Positions 61,779-64,000 of a DNA stretch of 64,000 nucleotides are shown piece by piece; position 1 is the first letter of the stretch, and each line of letters starts with the position of its first letter. The stretch comes from Panonychus citri (taxonomy: Eukaryota; Arthropoda; Arachnida; Trombidiformes; Tetranychidae), in the NCBI RefSeq assembly GCF_014898815.1, contig NW_026515454.1, positions 1,054,001 to 1,118,000 of the forward strand. The letters run 5' to 3'. Position numbers and translations under genes: made by a program. Under the pieces are notes generated by a model. That model was not told the origin of the DNA, did no database searches, and saw only the letters and a program-made list of their open reading frames with translations.

Positions 61779-61910
61779 TCACAGAATCAGCCATCTTTGA
61801 GTCTGATAAATGCCAAACTGTTCATTCAACTGTTCAAGTTGCGCTTCTTCTTGGGTCTTGTTAGTTTTTGTCGTATCTTCCTCATCTTCGATACGTTTCA
61901 ATGACGATGA
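61779..61910 (-). other. Coding-like patch of unknown origin, minus strand
   Basis: The minus strand reads LKRIEDEEDTTKTNKTQEEA, then QLEQLNEQFGIYQTQRWLIL and a TGA stop at 61797-61795 or close by. Base composition is richer in GC than the flanks, and the residue mix is like a real acidic C-terminus. The upstream side runs into ATC repeats without a clear start. It could be the last exon of a nested minus-strand gene, a processed fragment, or chance. Confidence 0.25.
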
Positions 61911-62478
61911 TGATGATGATTGATAAAAACAAGCATATGTTTTGATCTTGAGATGATTATTGTGGTGATGATGATAAGTAAAAATCGAGTCATGCATAAG
62001 AAAAAGATGAGTTGATAATCAGGATGAGGATAATTATTTAAATGATAACAAGAACATGAAGATTCTTAAGCGATAGCAAAAACTTTTGACAAGTTAATCA
62101 GTTTTCTTTATTATATTATTGTTATTATTTACTTATTAACTATTGTTCATGATTCTTTTCCATGATAAGATATGATTTCTGAAGGCGGTGGTAGGAGGTA
62201 ATTTTTTTCTTCTTCTTCATGATAATCAAAATTAGTCTAATTAGTCTCTCATCTTATTATTCAAGGTAATAATAATAATAATAATAATATTCACCAATTA
62301 AATTTAATTGTAATAAGTGAAATCGCTAAAAAAACATTTCCATTGATAGATATACACAATATTACGATGAAAATTTAATACATAATAATAGTAAATAATA
62401 ATCGTCCTCATTCAGATAAGGTTAGGCTTAATTTGTATTGTATTTAAGGGTAGGTGTGCATTGAATTTTTCCTTTCTG

Positions 62479-62560
62479 TATCATCTTAATCATCATCATC
62501 TTCATCATCTTCTTCATCTTCTTCATCTTCTTCATCTTCATCATCTTCTTCATCTTCATC
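62479..62560. repeat. ATC/TTC triplet microsatellite
   Basis: About 80 bp of interspersed CAT and CTT triplets. Similar shorter runs occur near 59765-59805, 60068-60092, 62266-62289 (AAT) and 62813-62846. Confidence 0.85.
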
Positions 62561-64000
62561 TCTCTTACCTGTTATCATCAAGGCTCATTGAAACTGGTTA
62601 AGATTCATTTGTTAATTGATACTCATAATGAATGAATATCTATATAAGATGAATGAATATAAATCCCTTTTCAAACTCTACTAATTACTTATTCGTACCG
62701 AACCTAAATTAAACGGAAGAAAGAAAAAATTTAATAGTTATAAAGATGAGGAGGAAAGAAGGTGGAAGATGAGGATAAAAGTGTTAAGAAGCTCATTCGT
62801 CTGGTAAAGTGTATCATCATCATCATCATCTTCTTCTTCTTCATCAAATAGATTAGTTACTTTTTAATAATCCAAAGAAACAGGGTCAATATAAGATTAA
62901 TTTAACCCGAAAAACTAACAATGTTAACAAACCCTTTTCCTCTCAGTTAATCTTAATCTTCAACATCTAATGTTTCATAAAACTTTTTATCATCTCTAAT
63001 TATCACCATTTGTTACTGTTAATTGTGTGAGAATGAAAAAAAAAGTAAACACTTTTAGATAATAATGATTGTTGATTAAATAACATGTCACCAAATGATG
63101 ATAATTATTATTATTATTAATATAATGATAACACCAATATATCAAAAAGTGATAATAATAATAATATCTAATTCTTGGGAAATATCACTTCTATTACCTG
63201 TTGTCTGTTATATTAATACCTGGTCTGTCCAGTTAATTGTTGATTATTTTGGATTAAGTGAAAATGAATTTTCATTTTATCATCACCATCACCCTTTTAT
63301 ATATAAATCCTACTCATCTTTTATTGTTATTAGATTGAATTCTGATGATGATGATGATGAAGCGAAATGAAAAGTAAATTGAGTTTGAATTGATAACCAT
63401 CCTCACCCTTAATATATAATGGTGATGATAAATAATAATAATTCATCAATGAGTAATCTATTTTTTTTTTCTTCATCATTCTCACCTTTCATTTTTGAAT
63501 CAAACTTTTATCATCTTTAAGCTACCTGTTAATATTATTGCATCATTTGTGTGAACTTGTGATGATGATAGGTTTTAATGAAAATAATAATACAGGTAAA
63601 TGTTATTTGAAAACTTTTACATGAATTTTCAGTCAATTGAATAAGTTTTTTTTTACCTGATGAAAGTGTTGAAAAAATTCAGTAAACAAAATCTACTGAT
63701 TGTTTCTATTCTTACCTGAACTTACCTGGAATTAGTTTCTACCTATTTTTCATTATCTTCATTTCCTTTTCGAGTTAATATTAATTCATTTTAGATGATA
63801 ATCATACCTTGAAGGGATTAATTGAATTGAAGAGAAAAAGTTTTTTTTTCTTTCTCATTTACTTACGATTCCATGATAACAATAAAATCACCAAATGATT
63901 AATCATATTAATTAAAGATTAAATTGAGAAATTGATTGAACAAAGATTAATATTTACTCTTCTTCTTTTTCTTATTATTAAAAAGAAATGAATTATTATT

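Larger units (their letters stand above)
59597..64000 (+). other. Downstream intron or flank of the harmonin gene
   Basis: After the donor at 59597 I find no exon with the right phase and homology (a third PDZ would be expected), so this is read as a long intron running out of the window. It contains ATC/TTC, CA and AAT microsatellites, a 552-bp MITE (60744-61295) and one minus-strand coding-like patch (61779-61910). Confidence 0.45.

Noticed and set aside
1..64000. CRISPR arrays, operons, prophage or other bacterial systems
   Set aside because: Spliced animal genes throughout, and none of the repeats has spacer structure.

Overview
The window is AT-rich, intron-containing nuclear DNA from an animal. 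The conserved proteins (Ras, lysyl-tRNA synthetase, MED17, NRF-1, LAMTOR2, MRPL41, eIF2A) are clearly metazoan. Short introns, compact genes, a divergent gustatory-receptor-type gene, a C/EBP of the insect type and low-complexity Ser/His/Asn runs suggest an arthropod, most likely a small-genome mite of the spider-mite (Tetranychus) type. The species is an inference from style and gene content; nothing in the sequence proves it.

Layout, left to right: a transferrin/melanotransferrin gene (minus, 3' part off the left edge); a five-exon tetraspanin (plus); MED17 (minus) head-to-head with lysyl-tRNA synthetase (plus); Ras (plus) with a large CT tract in its 3' UTR; a Preso/FRMPD4-type WW-PDZ-FERM scaffold gene (plus) with a 1-nt frameshift; a gustatory receptor (plus); a decayed antisense copy of Tollip exon 1; MRPL41, LAMTOR2 and Tollip (all plus, closely packed); a 3.7 kb gene-poor stretch; nuclear respiratory factor 1 (minus), whose 5' UTR probably starts about 2 kb upstream and holds a spliced uORF; a single-exon C/EBP (plus); a small MITE and a perfect 478-bp tandem duplication; eIF2A (minus), also with a 1-nt frameshift; a CUB-LDLa-trypsin serine protease (plus); a 7.5 kb AT-rich desert; and the 5' two thirds of a harmonin (USH1C)-type PDZ scaffold (plus), whose following intron contains a 552-bp long-TIR mariner-like MITE.

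Most genes are housekeeping or signalling genes with no operon logic. Several pairs share short intergenic regions: MED17/KARS head-to-head, tetraspanin/MED17 tail-to-tail, MRPL41/LAMTOR2 245 bp apart, and NRF1/C/EBP head-to-head if the predicted NRF1 first exon is right. I found no CRISPR array, rRNA or convincing tRNA, and no clear novel multi-gene system. The observations most worth checking are the antisense Tollip fragment, the NRF1 uORF ending in a TAATG stop-start overlap, the two MITEs, the identical tandem duplication, the two single-base frameshifts in conserved genes, and the altered anion-binding residues in the transferrin N-lobe.
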